DNA from: Corynebacterium sputi DSM 45148
GTDB taxonomy: Bacteria; Actinomycetota; Actinomycetes; Mycobacteriales; Mycobacteriaceae
NCBI RefSeq assembly: GCF_000427865.1
Contig: NZ_KE386599.1
Location: forward strand, 84,526-148,525
Direction: 5' to 3'
Length of the DNA stretch: 64,000 nt
Notes under the pieces: generated by a model
Seen by the model: only the letters and a program-made list of their open reading frames with translations
What the model was told of the DNA's origin: nothing
The model's database searches: none
Shown here: piece by piece, positions 9,962 through 18,627 of the stretch
How positions within the stretch are numbered: the stretch's first letter is position 1
Layout: the number at the start of each line of letters is the position of its first letter
Made by a program: the position numbers and the translations under genes

Positions 9962-11257
9962 ATGACCAACACCGCCTCAACATCGACCGACACGACCCGC
10001 CGCCTCGTCCACGCGGCTGACATTCAAGCCGCTCAGGCGCGAATTTCGTCGGTCATTGAGGCAACCCCCCTGCAGTTCTGCCCGCGCCTGTCTGAGGCGA
10101 CCGGCGCTCGAGTGTTCCTCAAGCGTGAGGATTTGCAGGACGTGCGCTCGTACAAAATCCGTGGCGGATACAACGCCATGGTCCAGTTGACCGATGAACA
10201 GCGGGCAGCTGGAGTGGTGGCGGCGTCGGCGGGAAATCACGCCCAGGGCGTTGCCTATGCCTGCAAGACCCTCGGCATTGAAGGCCGTATCTACGTGCCG
10301 AACCAGACGCCGCAGCAGAAGCGTGACCGGATCGCGTATCACGGCCGGGATGCTGTGGAGATCATCGTGACGGGGGATAGCTTCGATGAGGCATCATCGG
10401 CTGCTCGCGCAGATGCGCAGACAACCGGTGCCACGATCATCGAACCGTTCGACTCCTTCGACACCATTGTCGGGCAGGGGACTGTTGCGGCGGAGGTTGT
10501 CTCGCAGCTCTCAATGCAGGGACTGACCGCGGACACTGTGTGCGTCCCTGTCGGCGGCGGCGGATTGCTTGCTGGTGTGACTAGCTACTTTGCGGATATG
10601 TCGCCGCGATCGAAGATCGTCGGGGTCGAGCCGCTGGGGGCGTCGTGCCTTGCAGCAGCGATGAAGGCCGGGGAACCGGTCACGCTGCCGAAGGTGGACC
10701 CGTTCGTGGATGGCGCGGCAGTGAAGCGAATCGGAGAGCTGCCCTTCGCCACGGTCGAGGCTAACTCCAGGCGGCTGAATATCATCGCCGCTCCGGAAGG
10801 TTCCGTGTGTGTCGAGCAGCTGGCGCTGTACCAAAACGAAGGCATCATCGCTGAGCCTGCCGGCGCCCTGTCGGTGGCTGCGCTGGAGCAGCTGGAGATC
10901 ACCCCAGGCGAGGTCGTGGTGTGCATCATCTCCGGCGGCAACAATGACGTACTGCGGTACGCAGAGATCATGGAACGGTCCCTCGTCTACCGCGGTCTCA
11001 AGCACTACTTCCTGGTGAATTTCCCGCAGAAGCCCGGTCAGCTCCGGGTCTTCCTTGAGGACGTCCTCGGGCCGGACGACGACATCTCCCAGTTCGAATA
11101 CCTCAAGCGCAATAATCGAGAGACCGGTGCTGCGCTGGTTGGCCTGGAGTTGCGCAACGCCGGCGACCTGGATGCACTTCTACAGCGGATGGCCAACTCC
11201 CCGCTGGACTGCCGTCGTTTGGAGCCGGGTACCGCAGAATACGAGTACCTCACCTAA
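9962..11257 (+). CDS. ilvA: Threonine ammonia-lyase (threonine deaminase), biosynthetic
   Basis: PLP enzyme converting threonine to 2-oxobutanoate, the first committed step to isoleucine. The PLP lysine is in VRSYKIRGGYNAM (about residue 65), the phosphate-binding loop is VGGGGLL (about residue 198), and SGGNND occurs later. A single C-terminal ACT-like regulatory domain (from YFLVNFPQKPGQLR) would carry isoleucine feedback. The 431 residues match the one-ACT short form of actinobacteria. I chose ATG 9962 over 9941 because a TAGCAT -10 element (9948-9953) ends 8 nt before it, which fits a leaderless mRNA. Confidence 0.96.
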   Translation: MTNTASTSTDTTRRLVHAADIQAAQARISSVIEATPLQFCPRLSEATGARVFLKREDLQDVRSYKIRGGYNAMVQLTDEQRAAGVVAASAGNHAQGVAYACKTLGIEGRIYVPNQTPQQKRDRIAYHGRDAVEIIVTGDSFDEASSAARADAQTTGATIIEPFDSFDTIVGQGTVAAEVVSQLSMQGLTADTVCVPVGGGGLLAGVTSYFADMSPRSKIVGVEPLGASCLAAAMKAGEPVTLPKVDPFVDGAAVKRIGELPFATVEANSRRLNIIAAPEGSVCVEQLALYQNEGIIAEPAGALSVAALEQLEITPGEVVVCIISGGNNDVLRYAEIMERSLVYRGLKHYFLVNFPQKPGQLRVFLEDVLGPDDDISQFEYLKRNNRETGAALVGLELRNAGDLDALLQRMANSPLDCRRLEPGTAEYEYLT

Positions 11258-11328
11258 TTTCAGCTGCTACCTGAGTCTAGAATGTCGGGGCACCATCCCG
11301 CGCACACACAAGGAGAACCAGTTCCGTA

Positions 11329-14300
11329 ATGAGCCAGCCCGTCGGATCCTCAGTTGCACAACACGGCCCGGAACTCGCGGCCTGGCTCGCGGTCCAAGAG
11401 GCGGCTTTGAGGGAGCGCCTCGCATCGCTTTCCGACGTCTCCGTTAGCGACGACGAAGCCGCCGCCGCTGCAATCATGGGCACTCCGGTTCAGCCGGAGG
11501 CACTGTATGCATTCTCTGGGCTGAAGATGGACGAGGTCGAACGTTTTGATGCGTTCCTGTCCGGTCTGATTAATGCGGCATTGTCGGAGTCGGAGGCTGC
11601 GGCGCATGAGGTCGTCGATAAGCATCCTGCGCTTGTTCTTTCCTCGCTGGTGGGGCGTGCCTCCCGCGTCGCCACGACCTCTGACCTGTGGTCGGATTGG
11701 GCAGCCGGTCTTGGACTGTCTGCGCCGCTGACCGAACACTTGGCGTCCCGCACTCCGCAAATGCTCGAGGAACTGGGCCTGGCTAGCACCGCGCTTCTCG
11801 ACGGCTCCTCCGCCACTCGAGGTTCCGAGGAGGACTCCGCGCGCCTGATCATGCTCAATGCTGGTGTGCAGCAGTCAGTGATGCCGCTGATTATCGAACG
11901 GATCGAAGAAGCTGCCGGTCTGACCTTGATGGAAGAGCCGTCGCCGTCTGACGTCGTTCAGGCCCTCGTTGCCGTGAAGGACTCGCTCGACGGTTTAGTC
12001 GCAGGATTCGCTGACGACGCAGAGGATGACATTCCCCGTGCGCTTCGAGTCCTTGCTGCTTCGGCTCCGGTCCGGGCTAAAGAACTTGTATCGGCTACCC
12101 ACGGTTTCTTGATCGCCACCGCTGCAGATCCCGCAAACTGGGAATCTCGCGATGACCTCGGCCCGGAAGAGACCGGTCTGCCTCCGCTGCTCTATGGGGA
12201 GGCTCGTGAGGAATTGAGGGCGCGTCCGGTGGGGACACCGAAGCGTCGTCAAGCAATCGGTGTGGTTTCCACAACGGGACGCCCGCAGCTGTTTTTCCAG
12301 GAAGACACCGGAATCATCGGTATTCAGTTGCCGACTCCGGTGGCGCCGACGCGGCCGGAGTGGACCGTCACCTACGGTGGCAGCGTTGTTCAGACCCCTG
12401 CGGTCGCGTTGGAAGACGGTGCTGGTCGCCCCTTCGTCGCTATCGAAGAGCCTGTTCGTGACGTGCTCGTGGAGCTCGGCGACGCCCGCCACTGGCTAGT
12501 TCCAGCCGTCGATACCGAAGACCCGGTCCTCATTTTCGGCGCGGATGGGCAGTCGGTCTCCGACAAGGTCTCCCTCCATTCGGAGTCCGTCCACGTGCTG
12601 TACCCGAATGACGCTCGACTGATCGACCCGGCGACCGGACTCGACGTGCCAATGATCACCGACCCCGCCCCATCACGGTGGGATCTGTGGCAGATCGCCG
12701 AGGCTGATCTTCGCGACGTTACTGCGGTCCAGGTCATCCGCCCCGGCGCCGCAGGTGAGGTGCGTTCGGCATCCCCGCAGCGTCGTGCTCGGCTGACCAA
12801 CCCGCATGCCCGTCTACAGAACACCGTCACCGATTTCGGTACCCCGGTGCACGATGGTGGTCCGGTCGCACTGTTCCCGCGGAGCCTCTCTGGCCACGAT
12901 GAGTCGTGGAACGTCCAGGTGGCCCAGTTCACCGGTTATGGCGAATTCGCTGATGAACTGGTCATGGAGTACGAACTTGAGGTTCCCGCTGCCGGTGGTG
13001 AGGTGGAGATTCTCACCGATGATGATTACCCGTGGCTCGGCGAGTTCGTTGTCCGCCTGACCAATCCGCGAGGTCGCAGTTTCCAGGCACACTTTGCTGT
13101 CGCTGAGCAGGCTCACATTGACCTGAGCTTCCCGGGTGGCGGCGATGGTTTCCGCATCCCGACTGAAGGTGGTCTGACCTCGGCGGATATTCGTGTCGTC
13201 TCGGGGGAGAAGCCCCTGGAGTCGGAACCGGCGATGCTGCGCCTGCGCGCGGCTGATGAGTCGGGCGTGGTGGAGCTCTCCACTGAGGAGGGCTCTGCAC
13301 TCACGGTCCAGGTGACCCCAGGCGTGCTGAGGTTTGAAATCCCGTTGACCGACGAGGACCCAGTGGTGCGCACCCGCACCATGCTTACCCGCCCTGGCCG
13401 CCTCGACGTCCACGGCGAATTCCGCATCAACGCCCCTGGCGAACTGCGCCACGCTCACCTTGCCGTGCGCTCGGGGGAGCGTGACATTTGTCGTGTCCCG
13501 CTGACTCGTCGTGGCGATGAGGCGTTCGGTGATTTGGGGTCGTATGCAGATCGCGTCGGGATGCTTCGGGCAGTGACGGTGAGCCTCGACTGGACTCGTG
13601 TCACCGGCCGCAAGCTCCTCTCGATTCCTCTGGTTGAGGCCACCTCTCAGGACCCGGTGACCTCTATTTCGTTGGATGACCGTGAGATTTCCGTCGGTCT
13701 GACAGCCGTTGGGCAGACCCACCCGATCACTCTGTACGTCTGGTCCGCTGGTCGACCGTGGAACGCCCCAGTGGGTATTCCGGTCGCTGGTGGCACGTGT
13801 GAGTTGCCGGAGGAACTGCTTGGGGCTGGCCCGTACGTTGTTCAAGCTGTCGTAGGCACTCCGGAGGAGCGCCGCCCGGTCTGGCCTACCCCGGAGTCGA
13901 TTGTCCTGGATGAAGGACAAGGCGAATCGCTTTCCGACGTCTCCCTCTCCACACCCCATATGGCCCGACTCTGGTCCCTCCTGGCGGCGCGACGAGCAGC
14001 TCGTGCAATCACCTTGGCAACCGCTCCCGGTGCAATGCCGGCCGAGGAGATCCGTAGCTTCCTCACTGAGGATCCGCGCGTTGGCTTGCAGACGTTGAAC
14101 TCCACCTCGATTCGCCTCGGCGACCAGGCAGGAATGCTTATCGGTTCCGGCTTGGTTCTCGGTGACTTCGCTGTTCGTAAGCCCACGCCGGGTCGTCGCC
14201 GCGTGCCGTGGCTCGGTGCACTGTCTTCGTTGGCGGACCTAAGTGCCGCTCGGGCTGCTGGCGATCTCGAAGCCGCTCACGAGCAGCTCGATTATTTGCG

Positions 14301-14916
14301 CGCTATCGGTGGCGAGGCCCTTACTCGGGCTTTGGCGACCGGACAGGACGCAACGCTGGAGTCGGCGAAGATCGATATGTCCTCGGTGCAGATCGCGTCG
14401 TTGCCGAAGGCTCAGGCGGATCTCATCCTCGCGGAGGTCTTTGATCCGCACCGGATGGTTCCGGGCCCGTTGACCGATGATGATGCTCGTTTTACTGCGA
14501 TTTACGAGGTCGTTGAGCGTCGTGACGACATCGTCGAGGCTGGCCTTATGCTCCAGTTGGCTAAGCAGTCCCGGGCTCTGTTCCAGGCAGTGACGAAGGT
14601 CTCGCCGAAGCTGCGCAAGGCCGTTAACGTGCGGTTCCACAAGCTCGATGGCATCGACGCTGATGATCCGTCGTTGCACTGGACCCTGGTTCCGGGCACC
14701 TCACTGCTCATTGCCGTTGCTGCCCGCGGTATCGCAAGGTTCAATGCCCAGGCGACCGAAGAACAGCGCATTGACGACTCCGTCGTTCGCGACCTCCTCG
14801 ATCAGTGGGCATCGCTGGCGGACCTAGTGCCGACCCTCGTGATGAGTGACCTCCTCATCGCCGACGCCCTCGTTGCCTTCGCCCTCGATGGAGACCTGAC
14901 CAAGGATCCTGAGTAG
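11329..14916 (+). CDS. Very large protein of unknown function (1195 residues)
   Basis: No signal peptide or membrane segment, so probably cytoplasmic. The first ~290 residues and the last ~300 look alpha-helical and acidic. The middle (~300-850) is rich in short beta-like stretches with Pro/Gly turns (for example FGTPVHDGGPVALFPRS, WLGEFVVRLTNPRGRSFQ), suggesting several stacked beta-sandwich units. I see no nuclease, ATPase or protease motif. AAGGAGA lies before the ATG. It ends 4 bp before the yigZ start, so the two are likely co-transcribed. Codon use resembles its neighbours, so it is probably a resident gene. I cannot assign a function. Confidence 0.85.
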   Translation: MSQPVGSSVAQHGPELAAWLAVQEAALRERLASLSDVSVSDDEAAAAAIMGTPVQPEALYAFSGLKMDEVERFDAFLSGLINAALSESEAAAHEVVDKHPALVLSSLVGRASRVATTSDLWSDWAAGLGLSAPLTEHLASRTPQMLEELGLASTALLDGSSATRGSEEDSARLIMLNAGVQQSVMPLIIERIEEAAGLTLMEEPSPSDVVQALVAVKDSLDGLVAGFADDAEDDIPRALRVLAASAPVRAKELVSATHGFLIATAADPANWESRDDLGPEETGLPPLLYGEAREELRARPVGTPKRRQAIGVVSTTGRPQLFFQEDTGIIGIQLPTPVAPTRPEWTVTYGGSVVQTPAVALEDGAGRPFVAIEEPVRDVLVELGDARHWLVPAVDTEDPVLIFGADGQSVSDKVSLHSESVHVLYPNDARLIDPATGLDVPMITDPAPSRWDLWQIAEADLRDVTAVQVIRPGAAGEVRSASPQRRARLTNPHARLQNTVTDFGTPVHDGGPVALFPRSLSGHDESWNVQVAQFTGYGEFADELVMEYELEVPAAGGEVEILTDDDYPWLGEFVVRLTNPRGRSFQAHFAVAEQAHIDLSFPGGGDGFRIPTEGGLTSADIRVVSGEKPLESEPAMLRLRAADESGVVELSTEEGSALTVQVTPGVLRFEIPLTDEDPVVRTRTMLTRPGRLDVHGEFRINAPGELRHAHLAVRSGERDICRVPLTRRGDEAFGDLGSYADRVGMLRAVTVSLDWTRVTGRKLLSIPLVEATSQDPVTSISLDDREISVGLTAVGQTHPITLYVWSAGRPWNAPVGIPVAGGTCELPEELLGAGPYVVQAVVGTPEERRPVWPTPESIVLDEGQGESLSDVSLSTPHMARLWSLLAARRAARAITLATAPGAMPAEEIRSFLTEDPRVGLQTLNSTSIRLGDQAGMLIGSGLVLGDFAVRKPTPGRRRVPWLGALSSLADLSAARAAGDLEAAHEQLDYLRAIGGEALTRALATGQDATLESAKIDMSSVQIASLPKAQADLILAEVFDPHRMVPGPLTDDDARFTAIYEVVERRDDIVEAGLMLQLAKQSRALFQAVTKVSPKLRKAVNVRFHKLDGIDADDPSLHWTLVPGTSLLIAVAARGIARFNAQATEEQRIDDSVVRDLLDQWASLADLVPTLVMSDLLIADALVAFALDGDLTKDPE

Positions 14917-14920
14917 CCGC

Positions 14921-15565
14921 GTGGATCGACTCCTCGTCCCCGCGAAGGGAACCTTTGTCTCGGGTGAACTGGAGATTAAGCGTTCCCGATTCATCACGTG
15001 GATCTCCCGCGCTGATGACGAGGAGGCGGCGCGGGAGCTGATCACCATGGCTCGCGCCGAGTACCCGGATGCTCGTCACCATTGCAGTGCCTACCTCCAC
15101 GAGGTGGCCGGGGCGAACCGGGTTGAGCGCTCCTCCGATGACGGTGAGCCGTCCGGTACTGCTGGACGGCCGATGCTCGACGTCCTCGCCGGATCCGGCC
15201 TCACTGATATTTCCGCCGTGGTTGTTCGCTACTTCGGAGGTGTGAAACTGGGCACTGGCGGCCTGGTCCGCGCGTACTCCGACGCGGTCTCTCATCTGCT
15301 TCCGCAGGTCCCGGTCCATGTCCGTCAGCGCCGGGATCTTCGTTCGGTCGAGGCCCCTGCTGCAGATGCTGGCCGGATTGAATCTGAACTGCGCAGCCGC
15401 GGTTTCACGATCACCGACACGGTGTGGGGCACCGCAGTCACTTACGTTGTGGCTGTGGATCCAGACGGAGGAGCAGAGCTTCTCGACGGCACCCTCCAAT
15501 CTCTCACCCACGGCTCTCTTCTCTCTGCTGACGCTGGCTCTACCTGGGTGGAATCACCCGTGTAG
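14921..15565 (+). CDS. YigZ / IMPACT family protein
   Basis: UPF0029/IMPACT-family protein of 214 residues with a GTG start 4 bp after the giant gene. The signature KRSRFITWIS near the N-terminus, then HHCSAYLHEV, SSDDGEPSGTAGRPMLDVL and VVVRYFGGVKLGTGGLVRAY, is characteristic of the family. Bacterial members bind nucleic acid or ribosomes, but their exact role is poorly known. A C-terminal DUF1949-like region follows (from about residue 140). Its tight linkage to the unassigned 1195-residue protein may hint at a shared job. Confidence 0.9.
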   Translation: MDRLLVPAKGTFVSGELEIKRSRFITWISRADDEEAARELITMARAEYPDARHHCSAYLHEVAGANRVERSSDDGEPSGTAGRPMLDVLAGSGLTDISAVVVRYFGGVKLGTGGLVRAYSDAVSHLLPQVPVHVRQRRDLRSVEAPAADAGRIESELRSRGFTITDTVWGTAVTYVVAVDPDGGAELLDGTLQSLTHGSLLSADAGSTWVESPV

Positions 15566-15590
15566 TGATAGTCCGGTTAGTATTATCTGC

Positions 15591-15824
15591 ATGAGCAATA
15601 TGGAGATTCGTCCCGGTTCGTCCATCGAGCAGCGCAAGCAGGCCGTGCGTCAGCACAGCCGTAGCGCCGTCGTGTGGGCCGGTGGCGGCATCGTGGGTGG
15701 ACTTGCGCTCGGTATCCTTGCCGGCAGTTTCACCCTCTTCGTGGTCCTGGCGATCATTGGTATCGCCGGCGGTGTCGTTAACTGGCGCAAGGTGCAGAAC
15801 ATCGTCAACTACAAGGACAGGTAA
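15591..15824 (+). CDS. Small membrane protein, 77 residues
   Basis: Starts MSNMEIRPGSSIEQRKQ and has a Gly-rich hydrophobic hairpin (about residues 28-60) with two short membrane segments and a basic tail. I took ATG 15591, not the much longer frame from 15318, because that extension overlaps yigZ out of frame. The start is preceded by TAGTAT/TATTAT (15578-15586) with no ribosome-binding site, so it is probably leaderless. It sits 7 bp before the S4 gene and is likely co-transcribed with it. Function unknown. Confidence 0.75.
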   Translation: MSNMEIRPGSSIEQRKQAVRQHSRSAVVWAGGGIVGGLALGILAGSFTLFVVLAIIGIAGGVVNWRKVQNIVNYKDR

Positions 15825-15831
15825 ACCCCCC

Positions 15832-16197
15832 ATGTCCGTCCGGATCGACGCCTGGCTGTGGGCGGTGCGCCTGACCAAGACTCGGTCAGTTGCGGCCGAA
15901 GCCTGCCGCGCGGGCCACGTGAAGGTCGGGGGAGTGGCAGTCAAACCTGCCTATAACGTCACCCCAGGTGATGAGGTTCGGATTTGGATCCATCACAAGG
16001 AGACGATCGTGGAGGTCGTCGACACCATTTCCAAGCGCGTCGGTGCTCCCCTCGCGCGGAATTGTTATGTCGACAAGACCCCTGCGCCGCCGCCGCGCGA
16101 GTTGTTCGCGGCCCCTCCAATCCGCGATCGTGGCGCCGGTCGGCCCACCAAGCGTGACCGGAGGGAGATCGACCGACTGCGAGGTCGAAACTCCTAG
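15832..16197 (+). CDS. S4-domain RNA-binding protein (Hsp15/HslR-like)
   Basis: A basic protein of 121 residues with an N-terminal S4 domain: VRIDAWLWAVRLTKTRSVAA, then CRAGHVKVGG and the P-GDEVRI turn. This matches the Hsp15 family, which binds stalled 50S subunits carrying nascent chains. The C-terminal half is charged and Pro/Arg-rich (GRPTKRDRREIDRLRGR), which would help RNA contact. Its stop overlaps the stop of the convergent exonuclease gene by 4 bp. Whether it does the same job as E. coli Hsp15 is inference. Confidence 0.87.
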   Translation: MSVRIDAWLWAVRLTKTRSVAAEACRAGHVKVGGVAVKPAYNVTPGDEVRIWIHHKETIVEVVDTISKRVGAPLARNCYVDKTPAPPPRELFAAPPIRDRGAGRPTKRDRREIDRLRGRNS

Positions 16198-17528
16198 AAG
16201 GGGGGAGTGGTTTCGAGGCCGAGGACGTCGTAAAGCTGGGTATTGGTCCAGATCTCGATGGCCTGGCCCTTTTCCATGTACTCCCGCGCCTTCTTCTCCT
16301 TTGACGTGACCGAATCCCACGGTCCGGCGACGAGGATCGTGGTTTTCTTCGTCACATTCTTCCCGACGGTCCCTCCCAACTCCGCAATCGACGCCCACAA
16401 CTGACCCTTGTCATACGGTGCGAAATCGCCAGTGAGAGTGACGTTCTGCTCGAACAATAGGTTGTTCGGATCGGCGTCAGTATTGGCCTCGGGAATCGTG
16501 TCCGGAGTCTTGGCGGCATCCCAGCGCGATACCCGCTTAGGTCCGACCTGACGCAACCGCCTGCCGCCGATATGCCCCATATCAAGGCCTAGATCTGCGG
16601 AGTACGCGGACGGCGAAGTAGTGGCTTCGAACTGGTGAGCCGCATCTCCACGCATAAGCCACAGCGCGACCTCGGCGCAGGCAACCGCATCCGCAGCAGC
16701 GTCGTGATGTGCCTTGAGATCATGCCCAGCCGCAGCCGCCAGCGTGTTCAGCTTCATGTTTGTCGTCTGCACTCGAGCCGCGCGAGCCCACTGATACGTG
16801 CACGCAAAATCAATCTCCGGCGCGGTCAGCCCGTCTGCTCGTGCCGCGCGGTGCAGCGCAGTGAAGTCGAACTTTGCATTGTGGGCAACAACCTCATGCT
16901 TCCCGACGACCTCTTCAAACTCTTCCAACCTCTCCGCAAACGACGGTGCACCGGCGACATCGGAAGGCCGAATCCCGTGGATGGAAATATTGAAGTCATC
17001 GAATTGCTCAAGGCCCTTCGGCGGACGGCACAACCACGAGTACGTCTCAGCGACCTCGCCAGCGCGCACTACAGCGAGCCCAAGCTGGATGATGGATCCT
17101 GAATCTTCGTTGGCGGTCTCCACGTCGAAGGCGATGAAATCTATCGACGGCAGTTCCACTGGAGCGGCCGGTGCTGGCGCAGGCTCGTCATCCTCGCCAA
17201 TTCCCCTGATCTCCTTTTCCAGCAGTGCCGTCGCAGCGTCCGCGAATCGGCCTTCGGCTGCGGACCCGATCAGTTCAGCGATGGCCGAGGCTGCCTCCCG
17301 AGTCGAACCGGTCACCCGCACCGATGGCAATGACGGGCCCAGATCCAAAAGACCAGGGGAGAGGGCCCCAGGCTCACGTACCGACACTGCCACGTCCGCA
17401 ACGTTCGCGGAGACCGGTCCATTGTCCTTAATGCTGGTGCGGGCCAGCCGGGACACCGTGACCGAACTGGCGTCGACCTGAACCGTGGCGCCGGAGAGGT
17501 GTGCGATGACCGCTGGAGAGGTGCTCAT
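16194..17528 (-). CDS. DEDD exonuclease with C-terminal BRCT domain
   Basis: A 444-residue protein in three parts. The first ~120 residues are a poorly conserved N-terminal region. Next is an epsilon-like 3'-5' exonuclease fold with FIAFDVETAN (first Asp/Glu pair), VAHNAKFDF and HHDAAADAVACAEV. The C-terminus is a BRCT domain (from NVTLTGDFAPYDKGQLW to the end). It is likely a DNA repair or proofreading nuclease. I chose ATG 17528 (MSTSPAVIAHLSG) because a TAGAAT -10 element on the minus strand (17542 to 17537) ends 8 nt before it. It carries one copy of the 11-bp word in antisense orientation (16898). Confidence 0.88.
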   Translation of the reverse strand: MSTSPAVIAHLSGATVQVDASSVTVSRLARTSIKDNGPVSANVADVAVSVREPGALSPGLLDLGPSLPSVRVTGSTREAASAIAELIGSAAEGRFADAATALLEKEIRGIGEDDEPAPAPAAPVELPSIDFIAFDVETANEDSGSIIQLGLAVVRAGEVAETYSWLCRPPKGLEQFDDFNISIHGIRPSDVAGAPSFAERLEEFEEVVGKHEVVAHNAKFDFTALHRAARADGLTAPEIDFACTYQWARAARVQTTNMKLNTLAAAAGHDLKAHHDAAADAVACAEVALWLMRGDAAHQFEATTSPSAYSADLGLDMGHIGGRRLRQVGPKRVSRWDAAKTPDTIPEANTDADPNNLLFEQNVTLTGDFAPYDKGQLWASIAELGGTVGKNVTKKTTILVAGPWDSVTSKEKKAREYMEKGQAIEIWTNTQLYDVLGLETTPPF

Positions 17529-17608
17529 GACCAATGATTCTAGAGTGTCCGCCGACACTGACCCACGAGATGCTTCAGGTAACACTGTCTACTAGGATCT
17601 TGGACGTG

Positions 17609-17700
17609 ACAACAACGTTCGGGTGTAACCGGAATGTTGTTTTTGTGGGGTCGGTGAAAACGGACTTTCGGTACCCGCTAAAGTGTCGCAACGTTGTTCC
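17609..17700. promoter_or_regulatory. Inverted-repeat region upstream of higA-like gene
   Basis: The 17529-17740 gap holds a 13-bp imperfect stem (AACAACGTTCGGG with CCGGAATGTTGTT, 17611-17641) followed by a T run, and a second element CAACGTTGTT (17689 on) just past a TAAAGT -10 (17679-17684). The shared AAC-AACGTT core in opposite orientations is the sort of site an HTH antitoxin would bind to control itself. The first stem could instead act as a terminator for a very short + strand transcript. Confidence 0.45.
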
Positions 17701-17740
17701 CGCCGCACCCAGGTGGGCAAGTCTGAAGGGAGAATGCGAA

Positions 17741-17986
17741 ATGACGAACTCGGTAAAGGTCGACCGCCTGCACCCGGGCGAAGCAATGGCCAGGAACTAC
17801 ATGGCCCCTGCGGGACTGAGCATCCACCGCCTCGCCCTGGCGATCGGCGTGTCGAGCACCACCATGGAACGGTTCCGTACCGGACAGTTGCGGGTCACCT
17901 CTGACCTGGCCCAGCGTCTTGGTAGCTACTTCGGGACTACTCCGGACTTCTGGATACAGACCCAGCGGGAGTATGACGCTGCGTAA
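17741..17986 (+). CDS. HigA-family antitoxin-like HTH protein, no adjacent toxin
   Basis: An 81-residue XRE-type protein with the HigA pattern: LHPGEAMARNYMAPAGLSI, a helix-turn-helix LALAIGVSSTTMERFRTGQ, then LAQRLGSYFGTTPDFWIQTQ and YDAA. I chose ATG 17741, which has AAGGGAGA upstream; the frame is open further back but lies in promoter-like DNA. HigA normally sits behind higB, but the upstream gap has no room for a toxin and the downstream gene is TetR on the other strand. It is therefore an orphan, perhaps a free-standing repressor. Stop abuts the bioQ stop. Confidence 0.82.
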   Translation: MTNSVKVDRLHPGEAMARNYMAPAGLSIHRLALAIGVSSTTMERFRTGQLRVTSDLAQRLGSYFGTTPDFWIQTQREYDAA

Positions 17987-18493
17987 TTAGTTGTATCTCG
18001 ACAGAATCAGCTCGACGCCTCGACCAATCCGGTCCGGCTTCGGGCTTTTTTGCTGTGCATCTGCATTTGCCTCGGCCAGTTGTTGAGCAGTTTGTTCCTC
18101 GACCGTCGCTCCAAGGATGAAGAAGGTTACGACATCCGCTGCCGTCTCATCGCCTAGTGCTTCCGCGATGATCTCTTCTGGTCGAATCGTCGCCGTCCCA
18201 GTTGCTAGCGCGGCAGATACGACCTCTGCACCATCCCGGTGATTGGTGAGGAGGGTGTGGAAGTGAAGGGCTAGGGCGTCGGGAAGCGAGTCTTTATCGC
18301 TCTCTGCGAGCGATGCGAGCATGCGGTCCGCGACCGCCCCGAGCAGTGCCTGTTTAGACGGGAAGTGCCAGTACATGGCGCCCGCCGCGGCGTCGAGGTG
18401 ACGCGCGAGTCGACGAATTGTCAGGTCCTGCAGTCCGTACGTATCGAGAATTTCCAGGGCTGAGTCGACGATGATGTCCTTGCTGAGCTGCAC
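17987..18493 (-). CDS. bioQ: TetR-family biotin repressor BioQ
   Basis: A 168-residue TetR regulator with an N-terminal HTH (ALEILDTYGLQDLTIRRLARHL, then AAGAMYWHFPSKQAL) and a helical C-terminal dimer/ligand domain. It is divergent to bioB. TGAAC-N3-GTTCA palindromes lie between the two, matching the operator I recall for corynebacterial BioQ, and a third lies before bioF. It should repress biotin genes when biotin is ample. Because its own promoter shares the bioB interval, autoregulation is likely. It carries one copy of the 11-bp word (18277, encoding Leu-Pro-Asp-Ala). Confidence 0.88.
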   Translation of the reverse strand: MQLSKDIIVDSALEILDTYGLQDLTIRRLARHLDAAAGAMYWHFPSKQALLGAVADRMLASLAESDKDSLPDALALHFHTLLTNHRDGAEVVSAALATGTATIRPEEIIAEALGDETAADVVTFFILGATVEEQTAQQLAEANADAQQKSPKPDRIGRGVELILSRYN

Positions 18494-18543
18494 GTTGTCT
18501 ACCGTATCGGAATTTTGGAGGAGGTCGCCGCAGGGACGGGTAT

Positions 18544-18600
18544 TGAACGGTGTTCAGGGAGGCTATAAGTTTGTTCCAGAAGGAACTTGAACACTGATCA
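18544..18600. promoter_or_regulatory. bioQ-bioB operator region (two BioQ-type boxes)
   Basis: Box 1 is TGAACGGTGTTCA (18544-18556), a perfect palindrome. Box 2 is TGAACACTGATCA (18588-18600), with one changed base in the right half. Between them is a further palindrome, GTTCCAGAAGGAAC (18573-18586), and a TATAAG -10 candidate for bioB at 18564. Two boxes could allow tight or cooperative repression of the divergent pair. Confidence 0.8.
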
Positions 18601-18627
18601 AGTTTGATCCAGCCCCGGAGGTTTTCC

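Noticed and set aside
12814..13959. A 381-residue frame antisense to the giant gene
   Set aside because: The + strand frame is continuous over 1195 codons with a good start. The antisense one is Arg/His-rich and lacks a start signal.
17529..17740. A HigB toxin gene upstream of the HigA-like gene
   Set aside because: The gap is only about 210 bp, contains promoters and inverted repeats, and shows no HigB-like sequence in any frame.
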